From: Pocillopora verrucosa
Taxonomy: Eukaryota; Cnidaria; Anthozoa; Scleractinia; Pocilloporidae
Assembly: GCF_036669915.1 (NCBI RefSeq)
Contig: NC_089314.1
Location: 28,157,843-28,221,842, forward strand
DNA: 64,000 nt
Reading direction: 5' to 3'
The translations under genes and the position numbers were made by a program. How positions within the stretch are numbered: position 1 is the first letter of the stretch; every line of letters begins with the position of its first letter. This document shows positions 1 through 12,200 of this stretch, piece by piece. Below the pieces are notes generated by a model. It had not been told where the DNA came from. It worked only from the letters and a program-made list of their open reading frames with translations, and did no database searches.

Positions 1-284
1 CTGCTGGCAGTGATTTCACTGTTTTCTGACCATTGCAGTTGGCATGTGCAAGTAAAGCTGCAGGTGTTTTCCCAATCTGACAATTCTTTGGCCAGTTGCT
101 GTGAGTAGCTAGGTCAATCAGCAATTCAGATTGGGCAATTTTGACACATGAATTTCCAAAGCAGAGCCTGAAAACAAAGTTGAAGGCCCAAATCACTTTT
201 AAGTGGTAACAATTGTGAAGTCTGCCCTGATGGATCAGCTAAAATTTTCTCAACTTTTTCCAGTTCAGCAGCCTTGCTAGACAT
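1..284 (-). CDS. 5' end of an unidentified gene, cut by the left edge
   Basis: Two exons can be proposed. Exon 1 (284 down to 211) starts with an ATG and encodes a lysine- and glutamate-rich N-terminus beginning MSSKAAELEKVEKILADP. Exon 2 (167 to 1, continuing off the window) is open for its whole length and has a good acceptor (TTTGTTTTCAG). Its product includes LLIDLATHSNWPKN and GKTPAALLAHANC. The phases match: exon 1 ends with two bases of a codon and exon 2 supplies the third. The implied intron is only 43 nt, very short for such a genome, so exon 1 could instead use another donor. I do not recognise the protein; the GKTPAALLAHA stretch has a loose ankyrin-like look but is not enough to name it. 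It lies downstream of CENPN on the same strand. Confidence 0.4.
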
Positions 285-1486
285 TTATGTATCAATGCTA
301 ACATGTCTAGGACCTTCTAGAACCATCTGACTTCATGTCAGATATAGTAAATAAGTATAGAAAGGGGAAAAAAGCAAGGCTGCAAATAACAGCTGGTCAT
401 CAGACAAATGTTTTTTTTGTTTAACATCAGGTTTTAGGGGGCAAACATTTGGCCTTGGCAGACACCCTGATCAGAAAGAAATATATATTTAATTTGAAGT
501 ATGCACCATAAGCATGGAACACTTTGTTTTGTAGGCAGGTAGCAATTACAAGACAGTGTGGGTTGCAATTCCTAGTATGAACAATGTCATCTTCCATGGA
601 AATTTTTTAGGTTTCACCAGATTTGCTTCTTGTCAGGTAAAAACAGCAACTTATACGTAAAACCTACTCATTAGCTAGACTAATGACCTGGCTAACGACA
701 AAAATTTATTTTTGGAATTGCCTTGTCCATAGAACAGAAAATAATAAACTTTTGTCTGATATTTATCAGAAATTATATGAGTTATTTTCTTGAGGCAAAC
801 AATTTTGCTTGGCAATATGGAATATATGAATGGAAGATGACTTTACATAATAACTGAGTATTAAAATAAGGATTGAAGTATAACTCGTGGGTCTGGATGT
901 CAGAGGTAAGATTGCTGTGTCAGTTACGTTAAGCTGCCAACCTTTGGAAGGGTTAAATTTAAGTTTGATGTTTACTATACCAAAAGACATGTTACAATTA
1001 ACACTTTGCTTATACTCTGAAATTACCTCTAGTAATGTACCTCTTCTAAATAAATAAATAAATAAATGACAACATTCTACTTCACTTGATTTACACCATT
1101 TAATAGATTTCCACATTTAAAATCATTTGTAAGTCAAATTTAAAAAATACAATAGAAATATGTAAACTATTGTACATGTATTAGAAACAGATATTTGCAA
1201 AATTAAAGGAAATTTAAATTAAAATATATACTTCATTTATAGAGCAGTAAAGTACTTGAATTCAGACATTAAGAGAAGAGAAAATAATTTGAAATAAATA
1301 AAAGCGGTCATACTTATAACTGGAGAAACATTTCCAAAGTAAAACAATCTTTGTTTTAAAATTTTGTTGTTGAAAAACTTCATAAAAATGATTAAAACTG
1401 TGTGTGCTTCAGAAAGATGCATCCACATTGAAGCACTAAATTCAATCATTAGGCCCCTAATTGCTGATGTCCTCTAAACTTCCTTT
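285..1486. other. Non-coding stretch between CENPN and the left-edge gene
   Basis: No convincing exon is visible here. It should hold the 3' UTR of CENPN and the promoter of the left-edge gene. It includes a short AAAT microsatellite at about 1046-1067. Open frames in this stretch are AT-rich, lack splice context and resemble nothing known. Confidence 0.5.
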
Positions 1487-4400
1487 TTATGCATTTTCCT
1501 TTTCTTTTAGCACAAATGAGTTCCTAGATAGAGAGTGCAAATTAGTCATATAAGATGGCAGTGGTATGTCGACAAAACTCTGTGATCCAAGATTCTTGAT
1601 CCCTTCTATAACACTGGATCCTTCAAACCTGACATTGCAGGAGATTGGCCTGATGAGCTGATGGAATTGTTTTCTGCTTCGTAGCCTTGTTTGCATCTTG
1701 AAAGTGAATTCAAAGGAAAATCAGTGTTGATTTATGATAATGTAATGTAGGAAGGTCTTATTGTTGGTAGCCATGTGTCGTAGTGTGTATTTATCTATTG
1801 GTGTGTGTGTTTTAACATCATGGGGATCAGAGAGTTTCTGACTGATTGAATAAATGCATAATACCCAATACATATGTGTAATACATACTACGTAATACCA
1901 ACCTTAAACTCTACCTTTTCCAGCTTAGGGGGCAGATTTGTGCCAAATGCATTGTCTGTTAATTGCTGCCGTTTCTGCTCCTCTTTCCAGTTCTCACTGG
2001 TGATTTCCTGACTTTGTAAAATATCCAATTTGCTATCTGAATTGCACACAAATAATAGGGCAATAAGCTATTTTCATTCAAATCCAAATATGATCCAAAC
2101 AAAACTTGAAAATACAGTTAAACCTGCGTAAGAGGATACCTGGACTTTCCTAAAAGTCTTTACCTTCCAGAAATACTTGCTGACTTAATGCTTTGGAAAA
2201 AGATTCATTCTACATTTAATAAGCTTCATACTAACTTTCAAGCTTGAGGTTTAATGAAAAAGCAATGATTTTAAATCTGAACTCAACATCGGTGACATGT
2301 AGAAGATACCAACAGGACTTACACCTCTGCTTAGGTGAAATTAATGTCCAGTTGATACAGGTTTTGTAAAAAATGAAATAACTAAAGACAGAAAAGCTGT
2401 GTAATGGGGGAAGGCTGTTACATATTCCCACCAATAGCATAGCTCCATTTTCTGCATATAAACACACATACACAACCCACAATTCCTCCATTTGTGCTGA
2501 CGGAGGGCTAACACTCAAAACGTCAGCTTGAAAAACTTTTTATGATGGCCAATTTACATTATCAACTCCTTGCTAATAGTATATTACCCCACTATTACAT
2601 AAGCTCATTTGAAGGGTTAACAGGTGTTGAAACATATCTAATCAGCAGGTTTGTTAGAAAGGTTTCGGAAGGTTGTTTTTCAACAAGGTAAAGGAGATGG
2701 AAGGTTTTTTTTTATGGTTTACAAAAGTGATCAAAGGAATTTTACCACCTAAAAAAATTTAGCCAAGTGGAGATTTCTGTTAGCTGCAAGCCACTTTTGA
2801 CAATCTCTAGATCATATCACCATACTAACTGTGTGTATAACTTAATATTTGTCTTGAAACCAATTGCATCAAAAAGATTACACCTCACAAGAAAACTAGA
2901 AACCATCAGGGCCCTGGAGACTTGGCACATGTGCTGCTCTCTCCTTGTTCTACTTAATTCACAATCACATCAAAAAAAGGCAAAATTAAATACTTCAGAT
3001 TTGTTGTCCCCTCACCTTTTTCTCTCTTTCTCTTTCTACTGAGAGGGTTTCCATCCACCTGATTCAATCTGTACTTACTAAAGGCTCCCTTCAAGAGACC
3101 AGAAAGCTGTCTTATGAATCACTCTCCACTGGTGAAATATATAATTTGCATAACAAACATGGCTCAGAGGCAGATTTAGGGGGACAGTCTGGAGGGTCTT
3201 TATCTCCCTCCCCCCTCCCTATTACATCTCTGGGTGTTCTTGTTACATGTCCAACAAAAAAAAATTCTACCTTGAGAAAATTGCATTTTGCTACTCAACT
3301 GGTTGATTGTTATTGTAATTTGTGGGGAAGGGGGGGGGGAGGGAGGGGTGAGTGTAGGTTAGTTAGGTAGTAATTTTGAACTCCCACCCCCTCCAAAATT
3401 ACATTAATTAAAAATTCCGAGAACCACCACCAACAGTAATTTATTTCTTTTTGTGCATTATATAGCTTAGAAACAAAAATGGAAACAAAATCAAAACTGA
3501 TTCAAAATAAATATAGGGTGATTGAAAACCACAACTGACAAGGTACAGACTTCTGCCATTCATGTTGTGGAAACTTAGGGGGCTGAACAAGGGTCAGTGG
3601 TAACCAGGTTGAGTGCAAGGCCTAACCTGACATCACTGGATTGAAGCCAAACACCCAAACCACTCTTTTACAAATTACCTTCACATCTTGTTATGTATTC
3701 ATTCAGTCTTAGACTCGTTTAAAATTACCTGGCTGCTTTTATTTAGCACAAGTTCCTTGAGGGAGGGCATGTCCCTTCCTGATAACTTTACTTCTTTCAG
3801 AGTCTGACAGTGTAGTAGAGTTGACAGGGTCTGTAGGAAAATTGGTTATAAAATATATTCCACCCATGATTCAAGGTTTGCGAGTGACATATTATTAGCA
3901 AACTGCCTCTAAGATTCTAGCTGTCAGTCACCAACCTGAAAGGTTATGAAATTTGGTGGACCATTCACCAACTAGAAGTCAACTACTGGGTGACTATCAA
4001 CTGACAACCAGATTGACTACTGAATACCTACCAGTCCATATACTTTGAAACCTTAGAAACAGTCTGTTTCAAACATGCAATCATACTATGTATTTCTAAC
4101 AGGCATTTGGTGTTAAGTTTGCTCCAAATACCTCAGTCAAAATCCTGCAGAGATTTAAGCAATTCCTTGGTCATTCACTGCTAACAATGACATTAAAGAT
4201 GAAAAGTACTATTACACTTTACCTGGAAGATGTACTGTTTGTGAGCTGCTTTGATGGTGGACATGAAGACATATTCAGAGTTAGGATAGTAGATGATGAA
4301 AACATTGTTGCTGAGTAAACTGGCGGATGATCCATTACAGATGTGAATTCTTGTCCATAAACCATTTTTCCAAAGATGAACATAAATTTCCTTTGAAAAT

Positions 4401-5930
4401 GGTAAAAATGTTTTTCACTTGCTCATACAATCTACATCAGGGGATATATATAAGATTGTAAGAGGCTTACATTCAAGTTACCTTTAAGGCTGGTCAGAAT
4501 AAAAGAATCATTTCCATGAAATTCAACCGTATTTATCATGAGAATTGTTGACAAAATCTCTCTCTAACTCACCACTTTGAAGTAAAGTCCTAGACAGGAT
4601 TTCAATTGTGACTTAAATTTCCAGGGGTCTGATGCATTTAGCTCCTTCTTGGGGTCTAAAATTGAAAGTACATTAACATAGGAAACAAACTTAAAAAATG
4701 TGTGTCTGTGTCACGACTGGATTTCCTAGCTTAATTCAACAAAAGGTAGCAATCACATGTCTTAAATTTATTTGTTTACACACCTAATTCCTGGCTAATC
4801 ATTAAACATTCACTCTAGTTGTCAACATCAAAATTCACAGGGTTGCTAGTAATTTTTGAAGAATTCATGTAGTCACACTGATCTTTCACTAAGGAATCAG
4901 AGAAATAAAATGAGCCAACAGATTAGCCAGTCAAAAATATGAATAACAGGTGAGTGTTTTTCCTTCAAGTCCTTGCCATTGTATTGTTGATGGCTCACTG
5001 TAGATGTATTTGACCTATCCACAAATTTCTGTAACAAGCTTGTTAAATAAGTGATTGTCTCTGAGTATAATAATTATTGTTTTACAAGAGTATTAAAGGT
5101 TAATATAAAGAATGACACTTACCAAAGCCTACAAGCTTGTATACAGTCCATTTCTTACAGCTTGGATGAGACTGGTGATCTGAAATACCCAAATACAATA
5201 AACTCTCTCAAAGTGAAACCTCCAGAAAACAGACAGCTTCCTGAAATGCTAAGTTAGAGTCCCTATTTTTATCGTTTTTTTTTTTAAGTTTTCCTTTGTT
5301 TTCTTGTATAGTAAGGCATTGATAAGTGTGCAACAACGAAATCAAAATCAAACCAAGGTTAGATGGAACAGAGGCATATTAATTATAAGCTTAATTATCA
5401 CTCAATTTCATCGAGCCTTCGCTCAATTAGTTACTATATCTATATTTAATGATTTTTAATGCTAGTATGTTGATAAATAATTTGTTATCGTACAAACATG
5501 ATGCTGAAAAATTGGCAACAATTGGAAAATTAAGGCATTAGAAAGTTTGTTTAGATAACACAGCTGGTCTGGCAGTTTAAATTTATAATTATTCTTGTTC
5601 TGAAGTTGATTTAGACTAAGAACACCAAAGTTAATTTTTACAAATGGAAGCTAATAAGATCAAATCAATACCAAAAATATACTTCAGTCCAACAAGTTAA
5701 AAGAGAGAAACGAACTTACACATTAGATCCATAAGGCTGACCTGTTCAGCCGTCACATTCTTGTCAAAACACCTCTTTAGAATGCGATTGACGAAAGTTT
5801 TCTTTGTTCCTTCTGTATCTAGCACATCTTCATCCAAAAATCTTTGTTCAATGAGTCCCTTTAGTAGTTCTTCTTTGCTAAATTTGTTGAATAATTTGCA
5901 CAAATCTTTCTTGAGCAAGTCATCCGCCAT
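1487..5930 (-). CDS. CENPN: Centromere protein N (CENP-N), complete
   Basis: CENP-N recognises CENP-A nucleosomes and, with CENP-L, is part of the constitutive centromere-associated network at the inner kinetochore. Eight coding exons can be placed: 5720-5930, 5123-5179, 4573-4655, 4223-4390, 3729-3830, 3079-3106, 1903-2036 and 1487-1696. They sum to 993 bp (330 aa; human is about 339 aa) and every junction keeps frame. Recognisable blocks, in order: an N-terminal pyrin-like helical domain (from MADDLLKKDLCKLF), the LWKNGLWTRI strand, the YYPNSEYVFMSTIKAAHKQY block, then KEVKLSGRDMPSLKELVL. The C-terminal Chl4/CENP-N block runs from ISCNVRFEGSSVIEGIKNLG and ends near FVLKEK. The ATG at 5930 is chosen over one 12 bp upstream because its context (AAGATGG) is strong and the length fits. 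Exon 6 is only 28 nt. The gene is head to head with UBA2. Identification is by sequence pattern and is firm; the exact ends of exon 6 are least sure. Confidence 0.9.
2478..2600 (-). repeat. Dispersed 'GGTGGCCAATTTAC' repeat, degenerate copy
   Basis: This copy in a CENPN intron holds a degenerate 'acggagggctaacactcaaaacgtcagc' block followed by 'gatggccaatttacattatc'. The same blocks, in the opposite direction, appear near 7985, 49165, 50580, 51175 and 52870. It is a short interspersed element with no coding capacity. Confidence 0.6.
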
Positions 5931-6264
5931 CTTTGTTTGCAATTACAAATCGAGCGCCAAAACTTGAAGTAGCCAATCAAAGATGCTTCTGCAAATAACA
6001 ACTGCTCATTGCAAGTGTCGGGGTGGACTCGGGCTGATTTTGTTATAAACAAAAATATGAAAAAGAAATGATGAAAAAAACATTTTGAAGTATTAGTAAA
6101 AAAATATGATTTTTAAAAGTCTCAGACTCCTTTCATTTTTAGTCTTATTGTGTATTGATAAAGTTATTTTTCCTGGCGAAGCTGACACCCTATTCCTCCC
6201 TACTTCGTTAATAATTGCTCTCCTTTGACCAAGACCGCTGACCATTAAAAGGTTAAACTTCAAG
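5931..6264. promoter_or_regulatory. Putative bidirectional promoter, CENPN / UBA2
   Basis: The start codons of two divergent genes are 334 bp apart with no other exon between them. No clear TATA box faces either gene at a useful distance. Such head-to-head spacing is typical of shared promoters of housekeeping genes; shared control is an inference from spacing only. Confidence 0.55.
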
Positions 6265-9200
6265 ATGGCGACGGCGGGAATATCGGAGATTTACCGCAAT
6301 GTTTTAGGAAGCGATTTGTCCCAGTGCGTGAGAAATTCGAAAGTTTTGATGGTTGGAGCAGGTGGTATCGGCTGTGAACTTCTAAAAAATTTGGTTTTAA
6401 CTGGTTTTAAGGATATCGAAGTGGTGAGTGCGTCAACTATTGATGTTGTGAAAAATGACAATGCACATGTGTGAATGCATTGACAGCTTTAATTAAAATG
6501 AAACGCTTGAAAACATGCATTTCGGCATGCTTAGCTGTATGCTCTTATACAGCTGTCTGATGGTATACCGGCAAGAATTGCAACTAGATCGGTTTGCTAT
6601 TGCTGGAAACGTCTTTCCCACTGATTTTCAAAATTTTTGACATTACATTTACTTTTGTACTCTAACGTAAATGTTGGTTTCCCTGTGTTGTAATTATTAT
6701 TTTTTCGCTCTTGTAGGAATTTACTTTTTTCAAACATTATAGTAAAAACATTTGCTGAGGCATCGTCTTGTGTTTTCTTCGAATTGGCCCTTACCTGTTC
6801 AATGAGCCTGAATCTGAATTGCATATACAATATACCGTGATGATGAATAGACCGATTTGGTTAACATTTGAAAGCAAGAACATGAAGTTGATGATACATA
6901 TAATCTGTGGTCTGCTTGTTGAGCTACTACAACTTACTGATAAAACACTGAACTTAAAAAGTAATCATATAACTTCTTTCCATTTCTGAGTTAATAATTG
7001 ATTTTGCATTCTGATCATCTGGGTGAGAGAAGTCCTGACAAGGACTGCTCTTGGTGACATTGACTGGCACTTTGACAGCCTGAGTGAAAGTTGAAACCTC
7101 AGTCACTGCCAAGTGGTAACAGTTCTGTTCAGGGAAACTCCTAGTCAGACAAACAGAGGAGATGATCAATGTTGTGAAATCTATAATATGAACTGTTTGG
7201 CCTCAGGCACAGTTTTATTGAAAAAAAAAAAAAAAAATCCTATGTGAGACCCAATTGTAGTTGATAGTGCAATGCAAGCAGGCATACATCTTGACTAGAC
7301 ATAAAATGAAAGTTAAAAGGAAGAAAATGAAATAGTGTAGTTGTATAATTATATACACTTGACTGCGTGAGGTCAGGTTGGGCAGAAAAATATATATAGT
7401 TCCAATTAGTACATGATATGCAATGCATGTGTATTAGAAGATTACAGATAAATCACATGCTTTTTATGCTGTACTCAGGTTATCAGAAGCTAATGGTAAT
7501 TCCAGTCTTCATTATTTTATTTAGATTGATCTGGATACCATTGATGTTAGTAACTTGAATCGCCAGTTCTTGTTTCAAAAGAGACATGTTGGAAAATCCA
7601 AGGCACAGGTACTGTAGATACACCTCAAGCTGTTACTGATTTAGTTTCACAGTGTTATAGTTTCTAACCCCTTTCTAGTTCTGATTTAATGACCTGTTGG
7701 TTCACCAACTGATTTGCAGTACATATACTTCAGTCAACTTAGCTAGACTAAGCACAAAGATTGTAGGGGAAAAATCAACAAAATTATTTTATTTGATACT
7801 GTATCACATAACAAGAAAACAAGTGGAATTTACACAATGAAATAAAATGTGAATGAATATTCTTTTGAAAAATGTACCAATTACAAAAAAGAAATACTCA
7901 GTAGGACAAACACAGAAAGCTGAACAGTGGGATTGAATGATCATCAGTGATCAGCCACACTTAACATATTTCAGTGAATAAAGAGCAAAAGTTTCCAAAG
8001 AAATTGTGGTACTATGTTGGTGGTGGGTATTACAAGATGATTTGATTTTGTAAACTGAATTGATGACTGAAATTGGCCGCCGTAAAGAGTTTCTATAGCT
8101 GACTTTTCAAATGTTAACCCTTTGCCAGAGCATTGGCCAAGTCTCATGATCAACTTAGGTATTAAAACCAAAATATCTCAAAATAGATTTATTTTAATGA
8201 GTGCCCTGTATGTAGATGAAGTCAAGAAGACAGGATTTTTTTCAGCCTGACTAAGATGGATAGCAGGAGTTTTAATAAGCATGACACAAAAGTGCCCTTC
8301 AAATTAACACATATTTTGTCATATTGGTATTGGAAATTAAAGAATGTACAGTAATGAAAGAAAACAAAATGTTACACCTCACAGGTATCCCGTGAGAGTG
8401 CTCTTCAATTCAATCCTGATGCAAATATCAAAGCTCATCATGATAACATTATGAGGTGAGTCACCAATAGTTGCCCTTTACCTTCATGCATTTTTAGTAT
8501 TGGTAGGAATAAGATAAAATGTATTGATTGAAATGAATATACATATACAAAGGGGGTAGCTAACCTAAAACCCAGTAGGCCTGGTCCTATAATTTTTTTT
8601 TCCACCTACTTTACTTCTCAAATATGACCCTTGCAAAAATGTGGCAACAAAAATTGAACTTCCTTGAGGAACAGGCCTACAGCAAGTCATATAGTTGGCC
8701 CTGTATACTGTACTTTTTGTTCAGTGTTTTATTTTCACAAAATTGATTTTATTTTGAGGTCTATGCTTTTTTCCAGTTATCAATAACTATGTACTGTATG
8801 ATAAATAACTCAACATCTAAAACTCCAAAGGAGCCTCTGTTTGGCTTAAAATTTTACACCTTGAGGAATGGTGGTTATTACCAATATTTATATCCCTTTA
8901 CTTTTCTCAAATTCTTTTCTGAAATAGTTATAAACATGTCTGATTCTTCCTACTTTTTCCCAAAACTTAGCCCTGACTATGGTGTAGACTACTTCAAACA
9001 ATTTGATGTGGTGATGAATGCTTTAGACAACAGAGGTAGGGTGATTCAACCTTTTCATTCAAAGATCTGAAAGACAATACTCTTACATGTAAAATTGTTC
9101 AATGCAATTTTTTTTTGGTTACTGCTGAGAATTTTGAGTTAAATCATGGCAATATTCTTAATTGAGGATTCAGTTATCAATAAGTTTTTCATTGGTTCAT

Positions 9201-12200
9201 GTGTAGATTGTAAAATGCTTTTAGTGACATGATAATGATATTTTTGTTTCTGTTGTGCATGTAGCGGCCAGGAACCATGTGAACAGAATGTGTCTGGCAG
9301 CGGATGTTCCTTTAGTGGAAAGTGGCACAGCAGGTTATCTAGGACAGGCTACTGTTATTAAAAAGGTATTAAGCTATTAACAACTGATTGCATGATTTTT
9401 CTCGAACAATTTGAAATGAAAAACCACACATAAACTTTTTAAAATTCTTCAAACTTAAGATCATGTGATTACCAATACAAAACCAGGTTGAGCTCATTAA
9501 GCTTTACAGTGCATCTTAAGTGGACCAAGTCTTGTCAATTTTACATTTTTTGTTACTCTGCCTGACCTTCCCTGACATAAATTGTGTCCAAGTGCAGCTA
9601 ACTTAACTTGTGTTTGTTTGCCATTCCTCAGGGGGTTACTGAATGTTATGAATGCCAACCAAAACCTACACAGAAGACATTTCCAGGTTGCACAATCAGA
9701 AATACTCCTTCAGAACCAATCCACTGTATTGTCTGGGCAAAACATCTTTTTAAGTAAGTCTTGACTTAATTATTATTCATTAAATGTCAAAACAATGCAA
9801 ACAGAATGGTTTTAGTTTTACACTTACTGACTGCAAAATGTTGTGCAACTAGAATAAATTAGCTTTCACATGACCAGTGATGAGGTGATTATTGTAGTTT
9901 TTTTTCTTTTGGAGCTAGTTTGGATGTTACACCATATTTACAATCCCCTCAACTACTCTCATGCATTACCATCTCTTGATAAAACCCTACACAGTTAACT
10001 TTTATAGAAAGTAAAGTTTAGAAGAAGAGGTTGGTACATACAGAAAGTGTGCCACACATATTGGTTTACAAGGTGTTGTTTTTAATCTGCCTGTAGCCAG
10101 CTGTTTGGTGAGGCTGATGCAGATGAAGAGGTATCTCCTGACACTGAGGATCCAGAGGCTGTGGGTACGGCAGGAGAAAGGGCAGTCCAAAATCAGGAGA
10201 AGGAGGGTGGGACTGGAGGCATTGAGAGAGCATCAACAAGAACATGGGCTGAAGACATTGGATATGATCCTGTTAAGTTGTTTAACAAAGTAGGTTAAGT
10301 GAAATTGCGATCATTTTATGGAATCTCCCAATGGCCTGTGAGGTCAGTGTCAAACAGATTTGCTGATGGGCTTATCAATTGGAAGCTTCAACATCCCCCC
10401 TCAACACAACATTTTGGCAACTTCATTTGGTTTTCCCAACCCTAAGAAACAGATCAGTAAGCTCTAAATGATATGTTCCTGTATTGCTTTCTCTTCAGCT
10501 GTTTAATGAGGATATCAAATACCTTTTATCAATGGATAAGTTGTGGAAAAAGAGAAAACCTCCTGTGCCTGTTGACTTTGAAAGTATCCAAAAAGGTTAG
10601 AAGTAATGATTCTGTTTCCCTATATGTTGTGGGGAATTGTAGACCCAGAGCTCCACAACTCTAGTACTTAAGTTGAGGCAACTTTTCCTTGTGAATATTG
10701 AATCACATTTTTCATGAGAGGCAGTTTAGCTGTTTGAGTGAACTGTGCTATAATAGGTTCAAGCTGAAATACCTCGGACTCCAGATGCCTCAAGCTAGGT
10801 CTAGTCCCAAAACCTTTACCTATGAACTTTCTGTGAGCATCTTAAACCATTTACATGACAATATGAATGGAGAAGGATCCAGATAATATGATAGGGGGTG
10901 TTCAAAATGGACCAACCATGCCTGCCTCCCCCTGCCCCATCACTCTCAGTTACACCAAAAACTCAGCCAATGAAGTAGTAGTTTGTTATCGCGTTGTTAT
11001 TGTTCACACCAAGTATTTTGGTGTCAGGCTGGTAACAAAGGAAAAACCTTGAGGTACCATATTAAAAGAGGTGGGGGGGGGGTGTGTGTGCAGACTTGTG
11101 GGACCCTTTACCTGGATCTGCCACTGCTTTTCACTTGTCCTTGCAAGATTTAGGTAATGGAACTGCACTCATCGTATGGTTTAAAAATAATTAACCAACA
11201 AACAAAATAGAATGATAACAGCAACAACAAACATTTACAATTTTGTAAATTGAGTTTTTTTAAGATCCTTAAGAAAAAAGACACTGAATGCTTTAAAACC
11301 AAGTGCGATTGTTCTGCAGGATGCGAAAATGATGAAAAGGACGCGGATAATGGTTTACAAGATCAAAGAGTATGGAGTCCTGATGAGTGTGCAGACATCT
11401 TCAGTCAAAGGTTGGTGTCATGGAAAAGCATTTTTTGTTTGAATGCCAATAAACTGATACCAAGTACATATTGGCGATTTACACCAGAGGTAAATTTCCC
11501 ATAAGGAAAATTAGATTTGAAAGGAAATGCAGTCAACAGTGGTTTACTCGAATCTTCTTCACCATAGTCTGTAGTTCTCATTTCCCACAAATGTAGAACT
11601 CTAAACGCTTATTATAATTTAGTTTCCCTTTAATATACCTTTTCTTAGATTTTAGTTGGTCCATTGTGGACATATACCTTAAATGATATGAATTACTGAT
11701 GAGAGTGGTCAGTTTAACCCTTTAATCTCTAAGAGTGATGAGGTTCTAATTTCTCTTTACAATCTATCTCTTGAATCAAATGTTTAAGTCACGAGAATAA
11801 AGGAAATGATCAGCAACTAACGAAGCTCTTGATGATTTTACAAATTCTCCTTGTTAGAACCTTGGAAATGTAGAGAGAACAGTATGGAGAATGTGCATAA
11901 TGATGTTAGGGTGTAAAGGGTTAACAAATGCATCCCATGCTGCCGTGCGTCGTTTCAGTAGCGATCACAGATGACTTCAAAATGCGATAAGAACTGTTGT
12001 TCTTGCCACATTTTGACGTGTTCTGTGATCTTTGATCACTGTATAGACCCACGTCGACATGGCATTTATTGGTTTTAATGTTAAAAAGAGCAAAGTGTAG
12101 TGAATGGAACGTCATCTATGGGTCTGTCCTCTGTACCATAACAACGTAAAATAAAATTGCGTACATTCATCTTAGCGTATAATTTAAGACAGTTTCCTTC

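Noticed and set aside
3320-3360. Poly-G run as a structured element
   Set aside because: A short G-rich run of low complexity with no matching partner; no function can be supported.
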